Below, piece by piece: positions 9,188-17,028 of a DNA stretch of 64,000 nucleotides (its first letter is position 1; each line of letters opens with the position of its first letter). Under the pieces are notes generated by a model. The model was not told the DNA's origin. It was given only the letters and a program-made list of their open reading frames with translations, and did not search any database. The position numbers and the translations under genes are program-made. Source of the stretch: Fibrobacter sp. (GTDB taxonomy: Bacteria > Fibrobacterota > Fibrobacteria > Fibrobacterales > Fibrobacteraceae); the NCBI RefSeq assembly GCF_017545445.1, contig NZ_JAFWOM010000078.1:1-64000 (forward strand), read 5' to 3'.

Positions 9188-9229
9188 ATATTTATCATTA
9201 ACGATTAGATATTTAAATTACATAATAGA

Positions 9230-9339
9230 CTGTCATTGCGTTTACGCATGACTTGTTCGCCTTGGATATAGAAACATGCAAGCATGTTTCTGCATCACTC
9301 GGCTCTGCTGTCATTCTCGACCGAAGGGAGGGAATCCAT
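9230..9339 (+). repeat. 110-bp inverted repeat, left copy
   Basis: This sequence is the exact reverse complement of 30293-30402 over 110 bp. It contains a 20-nt perfect hairpin (GAAACATGC-AA-GCATGTTTC), a second imperfect hairpin at its left end (GTCATTGCG/CGCATGAC) and a TCATTCTCGACCGAAGGGAGGGAATCC-like arm typical of the dispersed repeats. It lies between the NifX-like gene and the first cysteine leader. Confidence 0.9.
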
Positions 9340-9447
9340 ACTGATCTAATTGCGTTTATAAACTGTATGGATTCTCCTACGGAGAATGACTAATTACAAT
9401 GATATCGGAAAGCGTTTAATTACAGTCTAAAAATTTAAAAAAACAAC

Positions 9448-9476
9448 TTGACGAAAAATAATTTTGGTTTTATATT
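9448..9476 (+). promoter_or_regulatory. Promoter of the methyltransferase leader
   Basis: TTGACG (9448-9453), a 17-nt spacer and TATATT (9471-9476) form a strong sigma70-type promoter. The predicted start of transcription is near 9483, giving a leader of about 180 nt before the methyltransferase gene. Confidence 0.7.
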
Positions 9477-9504
9477 TATACCTACTAATTCAATAGGAAA
9501 TTAA

Positions 9505-9552
9505 ATGAGTATTCAATTTGCCAGATTTTGTTGTTCGAGCGACCGATGTTGA
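9505..9552 (+). CDS. Cysteine leader peptide 1 (MSIQFARFCCSSDRC)
   Basis: This 15-codon open frame has three TGT codons, two adjacent and the last just before the stop. Its ribosome site TAGGAAATTAAATG lies in a block (CCTACNAANNCAATAGGAAAT) shared almost exactly with leader 2 at 10616. An attenuator terminator follows at 9586. The arrangement is that of a ribosome-stalling leader sensing charged tRNA-Cys. Confidence 0.75.
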   Translation: MSIQFARFCCSSDRC

Positions 9553-9618
9553 CGGGCGCTTATTGCGGTATTGAATAATTTTCTCGCCCGTGTAAGGATA
9601 TCCTGCACGGGCTTTTTT
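9552..9618 (+). terminator. Attenuator before the methyltransferase gene
   Basis: The terminator stem is GCCCGTG (9586-9592) with CACGGGC (9606-9612), followed by six T. The competing antiterminator strand ACGGGCG (9552-9558) starts in the leader stop codon and is fully complementary to CGCCCGT (9585-9591). A ribosome finishing the leader would mask it and allow termination; stalling at Cys codons would free it. Confidence 0.75.
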
Positions 9619-9663
9619 ATGGGCTTTTTGCCCGCAACTCAAAAATTTTTAGGAAATAAAATA

Positions 9664-10506
9664 ATGGAAAGTTTAACGGCAAAATTGTGCGCATTCGCTC
9701 GTGCCTGGCATTCATCACAACCAAACCATACCGTTTTCAATGACTTTTTGGCGTTGGACTTTATGGGGCGAGAAGAGTACGATAAAGTCTCAAACTTTAT
9801 CTTAAAACGCTTTCCGCAGGAATCGGAAAATTCGGTGGAGTTTTTCAATCGAAAATATTTCCTCCCAATTGTACTTTCGCGAAGCCGCTTTGCGGAAGAC
9901 CGCGTGAAACTTCAAGCGCAATCGGGTAAAATTCAATACGTGATTTGCGGAGCGGGTGTCGATACGTTCTCATTCCGCAATAAAAATCCGAATGTCGAAG
10001 TTTTCGAATTGGATTTGTTGCCGACGCAAAGCTACAAGAAAAAACGCATTCGTGAACTCCAATGGAATGTTTCGAAGAATGTCCATTTTGTCGCGGTGGA
10101 TTTCAGCAAGGATCGCATTGTAGATAAGCTTGTTGAAAATGGTTTTGACCGTAAAAAGCCTACAGTTGTCAGCATATTGGGCGTCTCATATTATTTGCCG
10201 TTGCCGGTATTTGCCGAGACGATTCGTCAGTTCTCGGAAATTGCATCGACGGGAATTTCGATTGTCTTTGATTACCTGCAAAAAGAGGCGTTTTCGGATT
10301 CTGTTTTACAGTTGAAAAAAATCGTTGCCGATTGCGGCGAGACGATGGCGGATGGCTATCGCGACCGTGAAGTCTTCGATGTACTTGAACGTAACGGTTT
10401 CAAGGTTGATGAATTTCTCGGTGAAAAAGCGTTGCAGCAGCGTTATTTTATGAAGGGCCACCTCAACGCTTTTGATTCTGTGCGATTGGTCGCAGCGGTA
10501 AGGTGA
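9664..10506 (+). CDS. Class I SAM-dependent methyltransferase (LCM-like)
   Basis: The 280-residue product resembles the leucine carboxyl methyltransferase/TIGR00027 family. The SAM-binding strand is YVICGAGVDTFSFR and the acidic loop is VFELDLLPTQ. ATG 9664 is chosen because the longer frame would run through the attenuator hairpin, and because TTTTTAGGAAATAAAATAATG provides a ribosome site. The gene sits behind a cysteine attenuator and just upstream of the transsulfuration operon. Bacillus subtilis has a comparable order (methyltransferase yrrT, then mccA, mccB), so a role in SAM/homocysteine recycling or thiol methylation is plausible. The substrate is unknown. Confidence 0.8.
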   Translation: MESLTAKLCAFARAWHSSQPNHTVFNDFLALDFMGREEYDKVSNFILKRFPQESENSVEFFNRKYFLPIVLSRSRFAEDRVKLQAQSGKIQYVICGAGVDTFSFRNKNPNVEVFELDLLPTQSYKKKRIRELQWNVSKNVHFVAVDFSKDRIVDKLVENGFDRKKPTVVSILGVSYYLPLPVFAETIRQFSEIASTGISIVFDYLQKEAFSDSVLQLKKIVADCGETMADGYRDREVFDVLERNGFKVDEFLGEKALQQRYFMKGHLNAFDSVRLVAAVR

Positions 10507-10525
10507 TTATAGAAAATCTTTATTG
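10507..10525. promoter_or_regulatory. Weak MET-box-like palindrome F
   Basis: TTATAGAAAATCTTTATTG has a perfect left half and a right half with four of six matches. It starts just after the methyltransferase stop and ends 32 nt upstream of the -35 element of the transsulfuration operon promoter. Confidence 0.35.
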
Positions 10526-10557
10526 CCAGCTTTAGAAAAATAGTATAAACAAATCTC

Positions 10558-10586
10558 TTGCCAAAGCGAATGTTTTTACCTAAATT
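10558..10586 (+). promoter_or_regulatory. Promoter of the transsulfuration operon
   Basis: TTGCCA (10558-10563), a 17-nt spacer and TAAATT (10581-10586). The predicted start near 10593 gives a leader of about 210 nt that contains cysteine leader peptide 2 and its attenuator. Confidence 0.6.
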
Positions 10587-10615
10587 AACCCTACGAAAAC
10601 AATAGGAAATAAAAA

Positions 10616-10678
10616 ATGAATTTTCTTTTCAATAGCTTGAATCTTGTGTGTTGTTGTCGATGTCGAACGGGCATCTAG
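10616..10678 (+). CDS. Cysteine leader peptide 2 (MNFLFNSLNLVCCCRCRTGI)
   Basis: This 20-codon open frame carries TGT TGT TGT CGA TGT, four cysteines in five codons, close to its end. The upstream block with AATAGGAAAT matches leader 1. The last four sense codons plus the stop form the antiterminator strand described in the next entry. Cysteine-run leaders controlling sulfur genes by attenuation are known in actinobacteria; here the layout is directly visible. Confidence 0.85.
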   Translation: MNFLFNSLNLVCCCRCRTGI

Positions 10679-10740
10679 TTTTTAGGCTATTCTTTTAAAC
10701 AGATTCCCGCTCGGTTTTACGTTCCGTAGCGGGATTTTTT
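10664..10740 (+). terminator. Attenuator of the transsulfuration operon
   Basis: The terminator stem is TCCCGCT-CGG (10705-10714) with CCG-T-AGCGGGA (10724-10734), followed by six T. The leader segment CGAACGGGCATCT (10664-10676) pairs at 11 of 13 positions with AGATTCCCGCTCG (10701-10713), which is the terminator 5' arm. Stalling at the Cys run just upstream would leave it free and prevent termination. Confidence 0.85.
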
Positions 10741-10805
10741 ATTCAAACAAATTTTAAACTACAAAGGCGCTAGCTCTTAATAGCGTCATAGGAGATTTTT
10801 ATCTT

Positions 10806-11966
10806 ATGTCAAATTCCAATTATATCGAAACAAAACTCATTCACGGCGGCATTGATGGTGACAAGGTAACAGGAGCTGTAAATGTCCCTATCTATCAGAC
10901 TTCCACCTACAAGCAATCCGGTCTTGGCGAAAACTCGGGCTGGGAATATTCCCGCACAGGGAACCCGACTCGTGCGGCGCTTGAATCGCTGATTGCAGAA
11001 CTCGAAGGCGGCGTTGCAGGTTTTGCGTTTGCAAGCGGCATGGCCGCGACATCGACGGTTCTTTCGCTTTTTAAGCAGGGTGACCGCATCATCATTTCGA
11101 GTAACGTCTATGGCGGCACGTTCCGCGTTCTTGACAAAGTATTCAAGAATCTCGGCATTTCTTATTCCATCGAGGATACCACCAATTTAAAAACGCTCGA
11201 ATCGAAAATTACGCCCGATGTGAAAGCGTTCTTTGTCGAAAGCCCGGCGAACCCGCTCCTTACGGTGACGGATTTGGCGGGGGTTGCAGCAATCGCAAAG
11301 AAGCATAATATCTTGACAATTGTCGATAACACGTTCATGACGCCTTATTTGCAGCGTCCGCTGGAACTTGGCGCCGACATCGTGGTGCACAGCGCGACAA
11401 AGTATCTTGGTGGTCATAGCGATGTAGTGGCAGGCCTTGCAGTGACCAACAACAAGAAAATTGCAGAACGCCTCGCATTCAATCAGAATGCGGTGGGAGC
11501 TGTGCTTGGACCGTTTGATTCTTTCCTCTTGATTCGTGGCATCAAGACGCTCGGCGTTCGTTTGGACCGTCATACTGAAAATGCCGAAACCATCGCACGC
11601 TATCTCGAAAAGCACGAAGCGGTAAAGCACGTTTATTATCCGGGACTCCCGACCGCACAAGGTTATGAAATCAACAAGAAGCAAGCTAAAAATGGCGGCG
11701 CGATGATTTCGTTTGAACTCCGCGAAAATTACGACATCAAGAAATTTTTCAAGGCATTGACGCTTGTGTCGCTTGCTGAAAGTTTGGGTGGTGTCGAAAG
11801 CCTTGTATGCCACCCGGCCACAATGACGCACGCATCTATTCCAAAGGATATTCGCGAAAAAGTGGGCATTACCGACGGACTGATTCGCTTGTCTGTAGGC
11901 ATCGAAAAAGTGGAAGACATCATCGCAGATGTAAACAACGCCATTAACGCGGCCAAGGAGGCTTAA
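10806..11966 (+). CDS. Cystathionine gamma-lyase/synthase family enzyme
   Basis: This 386-residue fold-type I PLP enzyme belongs to the Cys/Met metabolism family. The PLP lysine is K199 in HSATKYLGGHSD; YSRTGNPT at 48-55 and the SLGGVESLVCHPATMTH block are characteristic. The family includes cystathionine gamma-synthase (MetB), gamma-lyase (MccB) and some sulfhydrylases, which motifs alone cannot separate. Its pairing with a cystathionine beta-synthase/cysteine-synthase-like gene 1 nt downstream and its cysteine attenuator favour gamma-lyase in reverse transsulfuration (homocysteine to cysteine). MetB activity remains possible. Confidence 0.85.
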   Translation: MSNSNYIETKLIHGGIDGDKVTGAVNVPIYQTSTYKQSGLGENSGWEYSRTGNPTRAALESLIAELEGGVAGFAFASGMAATSTVLSLFKQGDRIIISSNVYGGTFRVLDKVFKNLGISYSIEDTTNLKTLESKITPDVKAFFVESPANPLLTVTDLAGVAAIAKKHNILTIVDNTFMTPYLQRPLELGADIVVHSATKYLGGHSDVVAGLAVTNNKKIAERLAFNQNAVGAVLGPFDSFLLIRGIKTLGVRLDRHTENAETIARYLEKHEAVKHVYYPGLPTAQGYEINKKQAKNGGAMISFELRENYDIKKFFKALTLVSLAESLGGVESLVCHPATMTHASIPKDIREKVGITDGLIRLSVGIEKVEDIIADVNNAINAAKEA

Positions 11967-11967
11967 T

Positions 11968-12879
11968 ATGCATTACTACGAATCGATGCAATCTTTGATT
12001 GGAAAAACTCCGCTTGTTAAGCTTACTCATGTCGGAGTGCCCGAAGGTGTAAATTTGTTTGTAAAGCTTGAACTATGGAACCCATCGGGAAGCGTCAAGG
12101 ACCGCGCAGGGCTTTACATGGTCGAAGACGCGTTCGCCAAAGGGACGCTCAAACCCGGTGGAACGATTATCGAAGCGACCGCAGGCAACACTGGACTTGG
12201 AATTGCATTTGCAGCACTCAACCGTGGCGTGCGTGTGATTTTCGTGGTGCCAACCAAATTCTCGCAAGAAAAGCAAACGCTTCTGCGCGCCCTTGGCGCA
12301 GAACTCATCAACACACCGCGTGAAGAAGGGATGCTTGGCGCCGAAAAGAAAGCGGAGGAGTTGCTCAAGCAGATTCCGAATTCCATATCGCTTAGGCAAT
12401 TCCATAACATGGCGAATCCGCGTGCCCATTACGAAACAACGGGACCGGAAATTTATGACGATCTCGATGGTCATGTAGATTACGTTGTGGCAGGCGCAGG
12501 GAGCGGCGGCACATACAGCGGCATTCTCAAGGCTCTCAAGGACCGCAATCCGAAAATCCGGGGCATACTCGCCGACCCTGTAGGCTCTACAATGGGTGGC
12601 GGCGAACATGGCGATTACAATATCGAAGGAATCGGGAATGATTTTATCGCAGATACCATGGACATGTCGCTTGTTGATAGCGTTATCAAAATTAACGACG
12701 ATGACGCCTTTGGCGGCTCCCGTGAACTTGCTCAAAAAGAGGGAATTTTTGCAGGCTCTTCGACGGGAGCAGCATTCGCGGCGGCCAAGAAGCTGATTGC
12801 TTCGGGTGCACGCGGAAACATTGTCTTTGTAGCGCCTGACCGCGGCGACCGATATTTCAGCAAGGGATTGTATGAGTAG
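11968..12879 (+). CDS. Cysteine synthase / cystathionine beta-synthase family
   Basis: This 303-residue fold-type II PLP enzyme has the PLP lysine K44 in PSGSVKDRAG, the substrate loop EATAGNTG and the phosphate-binding GAGSGGT. It lacks the heme and CBS domains of eukaryotic enzymes. A strong AAGGAGG site lies at the end of the preceding gene. The pair matches the B. subtilis mccA/mccB logic: this enzyme condenses homocysteine with O-acetylserine (or serine), and the first gene cleaves cystathionine to cysteine. Plain O-acetylserine sulfhydrylase activity cannot be excluded. A strong terminator follows. Confidence 0.85.
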   Translation: MHYYESMQSLIGKTPLVKLTHVGVPEGVNLFVKLELWNPSGSVKDRAGLYMVEDAFAKGTLKPGGTIIEATAGNTGLGIAFAALNRGVRVIFVVPTKFSQEKQTLLRALGAELINTPREEGMLGAEKKAEELLKQIPNSISLRQFHNMANPRAHYETTGPEIYDDLDGHVDYVVAGAGSGGTYSGILKALKDRNPKIRGILADPVGSTMGGGEHGDYNIEGIGNDFIADTMDMSLVDSVIKINDDDAFGGSRELAQKEGIFAGSSTGAAFAAAKKLIASGARGNIVFVAPDRGDRYFSKGLYE

Positions 12880-12914
12880 ATAAAAGTTTGTTTAACAGAT
12901 AGTTCGAGAAAAAG

Positions 12915-12947
12915 CCCCTGATGTTTAATGCATCAGGGGATTTTTTT
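12915..12947 (+). terminator. Terminator of the transsulfuration operon
   Basis: Perfect 9-bp stem CCCCTGATG/CATCAGGGG with a 7-nt loop, followed by a T-run (12941-12947). Confidence 0.9.
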
Positions 12948-12988
12948 GGGGCGAAAATTCAACAAAAGAATCGCATTTGATGGTCGGC

Positions 12989-13017
12989 TTGACTCTATAT
13001 CGGCTTTTATTTATATT
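12989..13017 (+). promoter_or_regulatory. Promoter of the AlbA-type regulator
   Basis: TTGACT (12989-12994), 17-nt spacer, TATATT (13012-13017). The likely transcription start falls within a few bases of ATG 13027, so the mRNA may be leaderless. Confidence 0.6.
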
Positions 13018-13026
13018 ATCTATATC

Positions 13027-14547
13027 ATGTCAATGCCTGTAGATATAGAAACGCTTCTGAACAAGCAAAAAATTGAAAGCGAACGAATCGAGTTCAAGAA
13101 AGGTTGGAACCCGACTTCTATTTATCATTCTATTTGTGCGTTCGCTAACGATTTCGACAACCTTGGCGGAGGCTATATTCTCGTCGGTGTGGAACAAGAC
13201 GAAAAAGGATTGGCAAAACGACCTATCGTGGGCATTGAAGTCGAAAAAATCGATGGAATATTGAAAGACATGGTTGGCTTCAACAACAAGATTGACCCCT
13301 ACTACTTGCCGCGAACATCCGTCGAATCTATTGATGGAAAAAGCGTCATTGCTATTTGGGTGCCCAGTGGCGTAAATAGGCCTTACGCGGTTTCTACCGA
13401 TGTTACGCTCAAAGGCAAATGCGATAAGGCTTACTATATCCGCTCAGGTACGAGTTCGATCGTAGCAAAAGGCGAATCGCTCGATCAGTTGCGAGATATG
13501 GCAAACCGCGTTCCTTTTGACGAACGTCCTAATCCGAACATTACTTTGGCAGACATTTCAATGGTGTTGCTTCGCGATTACCTAGCAAAGGTCAAAAGCA
13601 GATTGGAACAAGACCTTTTTACGCAGCCGCTCGAACGGACCCTTGAGCAGATGGACTTGATGACAGGACCGACCGAAAACAGGATGCTCAAGAATGTAGC
13701 CGCAATGATGTTCTGCGAACACCCTGAAAAATTTTTCAAGTACGCACAGACCGACATTGTTATTTTCCCAGAAGGGCGCATCAACGGGCCAGACAATTTC
13801 AGCGAAACAACCATTTACGGAAGCGTACCACAGCAGGTAAACGGAGCCTTGACCTATCTGAAGAACACGCTCATCCGCGAATATGTCATAAAGCAGAAAG
13901 ATGTCCCCGAAAGCCTGCGTTTTTTCAACTATCCCATTCGAGCTTTGGAAGAAGCTGTCGTAAACGCACTTTACCACCGCGATTACCAGCAGTACGAACC
14001 GGTAGAAATTTCAATCGAACCCGAAGGAATTCACATCCTTAATTTCCCGGGACCAAACAGCACCATTCCCAAAGATGCCATTACTGCGGGCGACAGGCTT
14101 ATTTCCAGACGTTACCGCAACCGTCGTCTTGGCGATTTCTTGAAGGAACTGGAATTGACCGAAGGGCGCTCGACCGGTATCCCGACCATCCAGCGCGAAT
14201 TAAAAAAGAACGGCTCGCCACGAGCAATCATCGAGACTAATGACGAACGCGACTATATCAACCTGTTCATCCCTGTCCACGAAGGCTGCGGTGACACCGT
14301 GGTGCTGAATATGTCCGAAAGTTCACCAAAAAGTTCACCAAAAAGTTCACCAAAGAAACGCTCTAAAACATCGCTTGAAATAGAAAAAATTTTGAGGAAG
14401 AATCCTGAGTTGACAACAGAACAGATTGCGAGGTTACTAGGAATTACCAAAAGAGCTGTGTTGAAAAATTTAGCGAATATGAAAAATATCGTAGTTCACC
14501 AAGGACCATCCAATGGAGGCTTCTGGGAATTTCTGGATGAAAGATGA
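13027..14547 (+). CDS. Schlafen AlbA_2 / HATPase_c_4 transcriptional regulator-like protein
   Basis: This 506-residue protein has an N-terminal AlbA_2 (Schlafen-like) domain with ESERIEFKKGW at its start, a GHKL-type ATPase-like domain of the HATPase_c_4 family (RALEEAVVNALYHRDY, EGRSTGIPTIQRE) and a C-terminal winged helix (TTEQIARLLGITKRAVLKNL). Three tandem copies of SSPK/SSPKK come from a 12-bp repeat at 14320-14355. Such genes are common in gut bacteria and often occur in accessory or defence-associated loci; their function is poorly known. ATG 13027 fits the promoter. No operon partner is apparent. Confidence 0.75.
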   Translation: MSMPVDIETLLNKQKIESERIEFKKGWNPTSIYHSICAFANDFDNLGGGYILVGVEQDEKGLAKRPIVGIEVEKIDGILKDMVGFNNKIDPYYLPRTSVESIDGKSVIAIWVPSGVNRPYAVSTDVTLKGKCDKAYYIRSGTSSIVAKGESLDQLRDMANRVPFDERPNPNITLADISMVLLRDYLAKVKSRLEQDLFTQPLERTLEQMDLMTGPTENRMLKNVAAMMFCEHPEKFFKYAQTDIVIFPEGRINGPDNFSETTIYGSVPQQVNGALTYLKNTLIREYVIKQKDVPESLRFFNYPIRALEEAVVNALYHRDYQQYEPVEISIEPEGIHILNFPGPNSTIPKDAITAGDRLISRRYRNRRLGDFLKELELTEGRSTGIPTIQRELKKNGSPRAIIETNDERDYINLFIPVHEGCGDTVVLNMSESSPKSSPKSSPKKRSKTSLEIEKILRKNPELTTEQIARLLGITKRAVLKNLANMKNIVVHQGPSNGGFWEFLDER

Positions 14548-14568
14548 ATTGTGCGAAAAATAGGATTT

Positions 14569-14814
14569 CTAGGAGTTCGCTTCCAACATTTGCCGTTTTT
14601 CCTCAGATTTTTTTAACACTTCGTCTAATGTGAAATCTTCTTTGCTGAAGAAAAATGTGTTTGTGCCTAAATCTTTCAGAGATGCGCCAAAATGGTAAGC
14701 TATATTGTCTATGAATAGGAACCGGTCGTGCATGCCGTAACTTGGTAGTATTTTTATAGGACAATCGGTGTATTGCGCATTATAAGTCGCCAAACAATAT
14801 GCAGATGCAGACAC
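14569..14814 (-). pseudogene. C-terminal remnant of an ORF6N/RhuM-like phage-type protein
   Basis: The 81-residue frame contains HDRFLFIDNIAYHFGASLKDLG, a motif I associate with the C-terminal part of larger phage- or island-derived proteins, followed by FFFSKED. Nothing resembling their N-terminal domains is present upstream; instead the truncated gene at 14834 begins. I read this as a 3' fragment left by a deletion. The exact family is uncertain. Confidence 0.5.
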
Positions 14815-14833
14815 TCATTCCTTCATAAAAGAA

Positions 14834-15382
14834 ATGCGAATATACCATGTCAATGGTTTCATCGGCCCTCTTGAGAAAATTCCTTTTGGTGCTGTAGAGA
14901 ATGGTATGTATCAAGAAATTGCGAAGGGTATGGAAACGGTCTGGGAAAAGCGTTTGAATCGCGATGAATCTGAAAAAGAAAAGTATCAAGAATTCTTGAA
15001 AAAAGCACAGAGAGTTTATTTCTTGGGTTTCTCTTATATTCCGGATAATCTTGATTCTATAGGGATTAATCGTGGTGCCGGAATCATTCAAGACGCAAAA
15101 GTCTATGCTACGGCCATGGGTTTGTCGTCTCAAAATCGCCTAAGGATTTCGTCGTATCTGGATCTCAAGGACTTTGAAAAAAGAAACGAACCAGAGCCAA
15201 TGCCCGAAATAGAAGTTCACCGCACGCCTTTAATGACGGATGCTTGGTATCGACAGAAATATGAAGAAAAAGAAAGAATAGCGAAGGTGCAAGCGCAAAT
15301 AAGTCGAAAGCACTACGAAAACAGAATCCTCAAGGATGCAAGTGCGGTTGACCTGATTCTTGATTATTATACAATTCCATAA
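14834..15382 (+). pseudogene. Probable 3' fragment of a SIR2-like gene
   Basis: The 182-residue product begins abruptly with MRIYHVNGFIGPLEKIPFG, which looks like the middle of a SIR2-type NAD-binding protein (YHVHG-like core), and continues with VYFLGFSYIPDNLDSIGI, typical of the C-terminal half of SIR2-like proteins. The N-terminal Rossmann start is missing. It is divergent from the fragment at 14569-14814 with 19 nt between them, so one deletion could have removed both 5' ends. It could also be a short intact protein of unknown role. Confidence 0.45.
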
Positions 15383-15395
15383 AAGTGCAAATCAA

Positions 15396-15432
15396 AAAAG
15401 AAAACCTCGGTTCATTATCGAGGTTCTTCATT
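15396..15432. terminator. Bidirectional terminator
   Basis: Stem AACCTCG (15403-15409) pairs with CGAGGTT (15419-15425), with A-rich sequence on the left and a T-rich tail on the right, between convergent genes. Confidence 0.7.
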
Positions 15433-15439
15433 TTATCAA

Positions 15440-16204
15440 TTAATTCGCCTTCGTCCAGAATAACACTTTGCGTTTTACAAATTCAAAAAGTTCCATTATA
15501 GCGAGGACAACGATGCCTGTCCATAAAATTCCGGCGACCATGTTGGGGTAATCGGAATAGTCCGCGTAAAATTGTACGAAATGCCCGAGTCCCGTATTTT
15601 CGCCGAAGAGTTCTGCTACGGTGAGCATGATGAACGAAAGCCCCATGCCTACGGAAAGCCCAGAAAATATGGACGGAAGGCTTGCGACAAACGCAATTCG
15701 CCACAAGTATTCAAACTTGCCAATGCCGATAATGGCGGCATTCCGCTTGTACTTTTCGGGAACGTCTGCGGCTCCTGCGGCGGTATTCAAGTAAATTGGC
15801 CAAAAGGCGGCAATGAAAATGATGAAAGTAGAGGACAAGTAAAATGTCGGCAAAATTGCAATCGCATAGGGAATATAGACGTTCGGTGGAATGGGTGCTG
15901 CGAACCGCGAAATGGGTTTGAGCATATTGCTAACCCACGGAACCGATCCTGAAACAATCCCGATGGAAATGCCAGCAACCGCAGCCGCGAAATAAGCAGG
16001 GACGAGCTTCAAAAGCGACGACCACGCACTGCGCAAAAGTTCCTCGCGAGAATTGAAAAGTGCCGTTGCAATCGCCTTGGGTGACGGGAACAAGTATTGG
16101 CTACTCCATTCCGGGCCGCAACTGATGAGAGTCCAGATTCCAAGCAAAAGCAGAAGAAAGAGTACTCCCGAAAATTTAGACAGATACTTTATAAAAATTC
16201 TCAT
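15440..16204 (-). CDS. SsuC/TauC-type ABC importer permease
   Basis: This 254-residue membrane protein belongs to the binding-protein-dependent permease family of nitrate/sulfonate/taurine importers. It has about six helices and an EAA-like loop (AAGAADVPEKYKRNAAIIGI). It is the last gene of the porin-SBP-ATPase-permease operon and overlaps the ATPase stop by 4 nt. Given the sulfur genes around it and the cysteine-rich leader upstream, an organosulfur substrate (sulfonate or methylthio compound) is more likely than nitrate; this is inference. Confidence 0.85.
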   Translation of the reverse strand: MRIFIKYLSKFSGVLFLLLLLGIWTLISCGPEWSSQYLFPSPKAIATALFNSREELLRSAWSSLLKLVPAYFAAAVAGISIGIVSGSVPWVSNMLKPISRFAAPIPPNVYIPYAIAILPTFYLSSTFIIFIAAFWPIYLNTAAGAADVPEKYKRNAAIIGIGKFEYLWRIAFVASLPSIFSGLSVGMGLSFIMLTVAELFGENTGLGHFVQFYADYSDYPNMVAGILWTGIVVLAIMELFEFVKRKVLFWTKAN

Positions 16205-17016
16205 ATGCTTGCACCTCCCTGCACAACATGACCAAGTTTTTCAAGAATATCTTTGTGATAAGCCTCTTCGATGGCGGCAATCGTTTGTTGAACTTTTTCG
16301 TTGCGGAACCATTCGCTACGACTTTTCTTCACCGGAAAATCCAACGGAATATCAGCAATAATGCGGCCAGGAGTAGAACCCAGCACAATAATTCTGCTGC
16401 CAAGATAAACCGCTTCGCGGATGTCATGAGTTACGAATAAAGTTGTGATTGCGCGATCTTTGGAGCCGCGGCAAAGTTCAAGGACCAAATCCTGGAGACT
16501 TGCACGATTTATGGGGTCAAGAGCTCCGAAGGGTTCATCCAAAAGAAGGGCGTCTGCACCGACGCTCAACGCTCTAGCAATAGCACCGCGTTGACGCATG
16601 CCGCCCGAAAGTTCAAAGGGATATTTGTAAAGGCTCCCCGAAAGCCCCACCAAATTCAAATACTCTTCGGCCAAATGTTTTGCATAGTTGCTTTTTACTT
16701 TTTTCGTTTTTTTAATAGCAAGAGAAACATTCTTGAGAAGAGTAAGCCAAGGGAAAAGAGTATAGTCCTGAAAGACTACGCTCCTTTCCGAGGAAGGCTT
16801 TTCAATTTCTTTCCCATTCCAATATACATGCCCTTCACTTGGCTTCGTGAGGCCAGCGAGAAGGTTGAGCAAAGTGGTCTTGCCACTACCGCTTTCACCC
16901 AAAAGACAAACAAACTCTCCCTGATTTATTTTTAGATTGATGTCTTTTAAAATGGGTTTACCATCGTATGAAAATCCAAGATTAGTCGCTTCAAAACCAC
17001 TTTGCTTTTGTTTCAT
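16201..17016 (-). CDS. SsuB/TauB-type ABC importer ATPase
   Basis: The 271-residue ATPase has Walker A GESGSGKT at about 38-45, Q-loop FQDYTLFPW, signature LSGGMRQR, Walker B ALLLDEPFGALD and the H-loop in FVTHDIREAV. The sequence is complete and all catalytic motifs are intact. It energises uptake through the permease encoded next in the operon. Confidence 0.9.
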   Translation of the reverse strand: MKQKQSGFEATNLGFSYDGKPILKDINLKINQGEFVCLLGESGSGKTTLLNLLAGLTKPSEGHVYWNGKEIEKPSSERSVVFQDYTLFPWLTLLKNVSLAIKKTKKVKSNYAKHLAEEYLNLVGLSGSLYKYPFELSGGMRQRGAIARALSVGADALLLDEPFGALDPINRASLQDLVLELCRGSKDRAITTLFVTHDIREAVYLGSRIIVLGSTPGRIIADIPLDFPVKKSRSEWFRNEKVQQTIAAIEEAYHKDILEKLGHVVQGGASI

Positions 17017-17028
17017 GTTAATTTACCT

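Noticed and set aside
9571..9663. Extended N-terminus of the methyltransferase
   Set aside because: It would start with TTG inside the attenuator and translate the terminator hairpin; ATG 9664 has a good ribosome site.
10907..11095. Small antisense frames inside the transsulfuration genes
   Set aside because: Low-complexity translation and no start signals; shadows of the sense genes.
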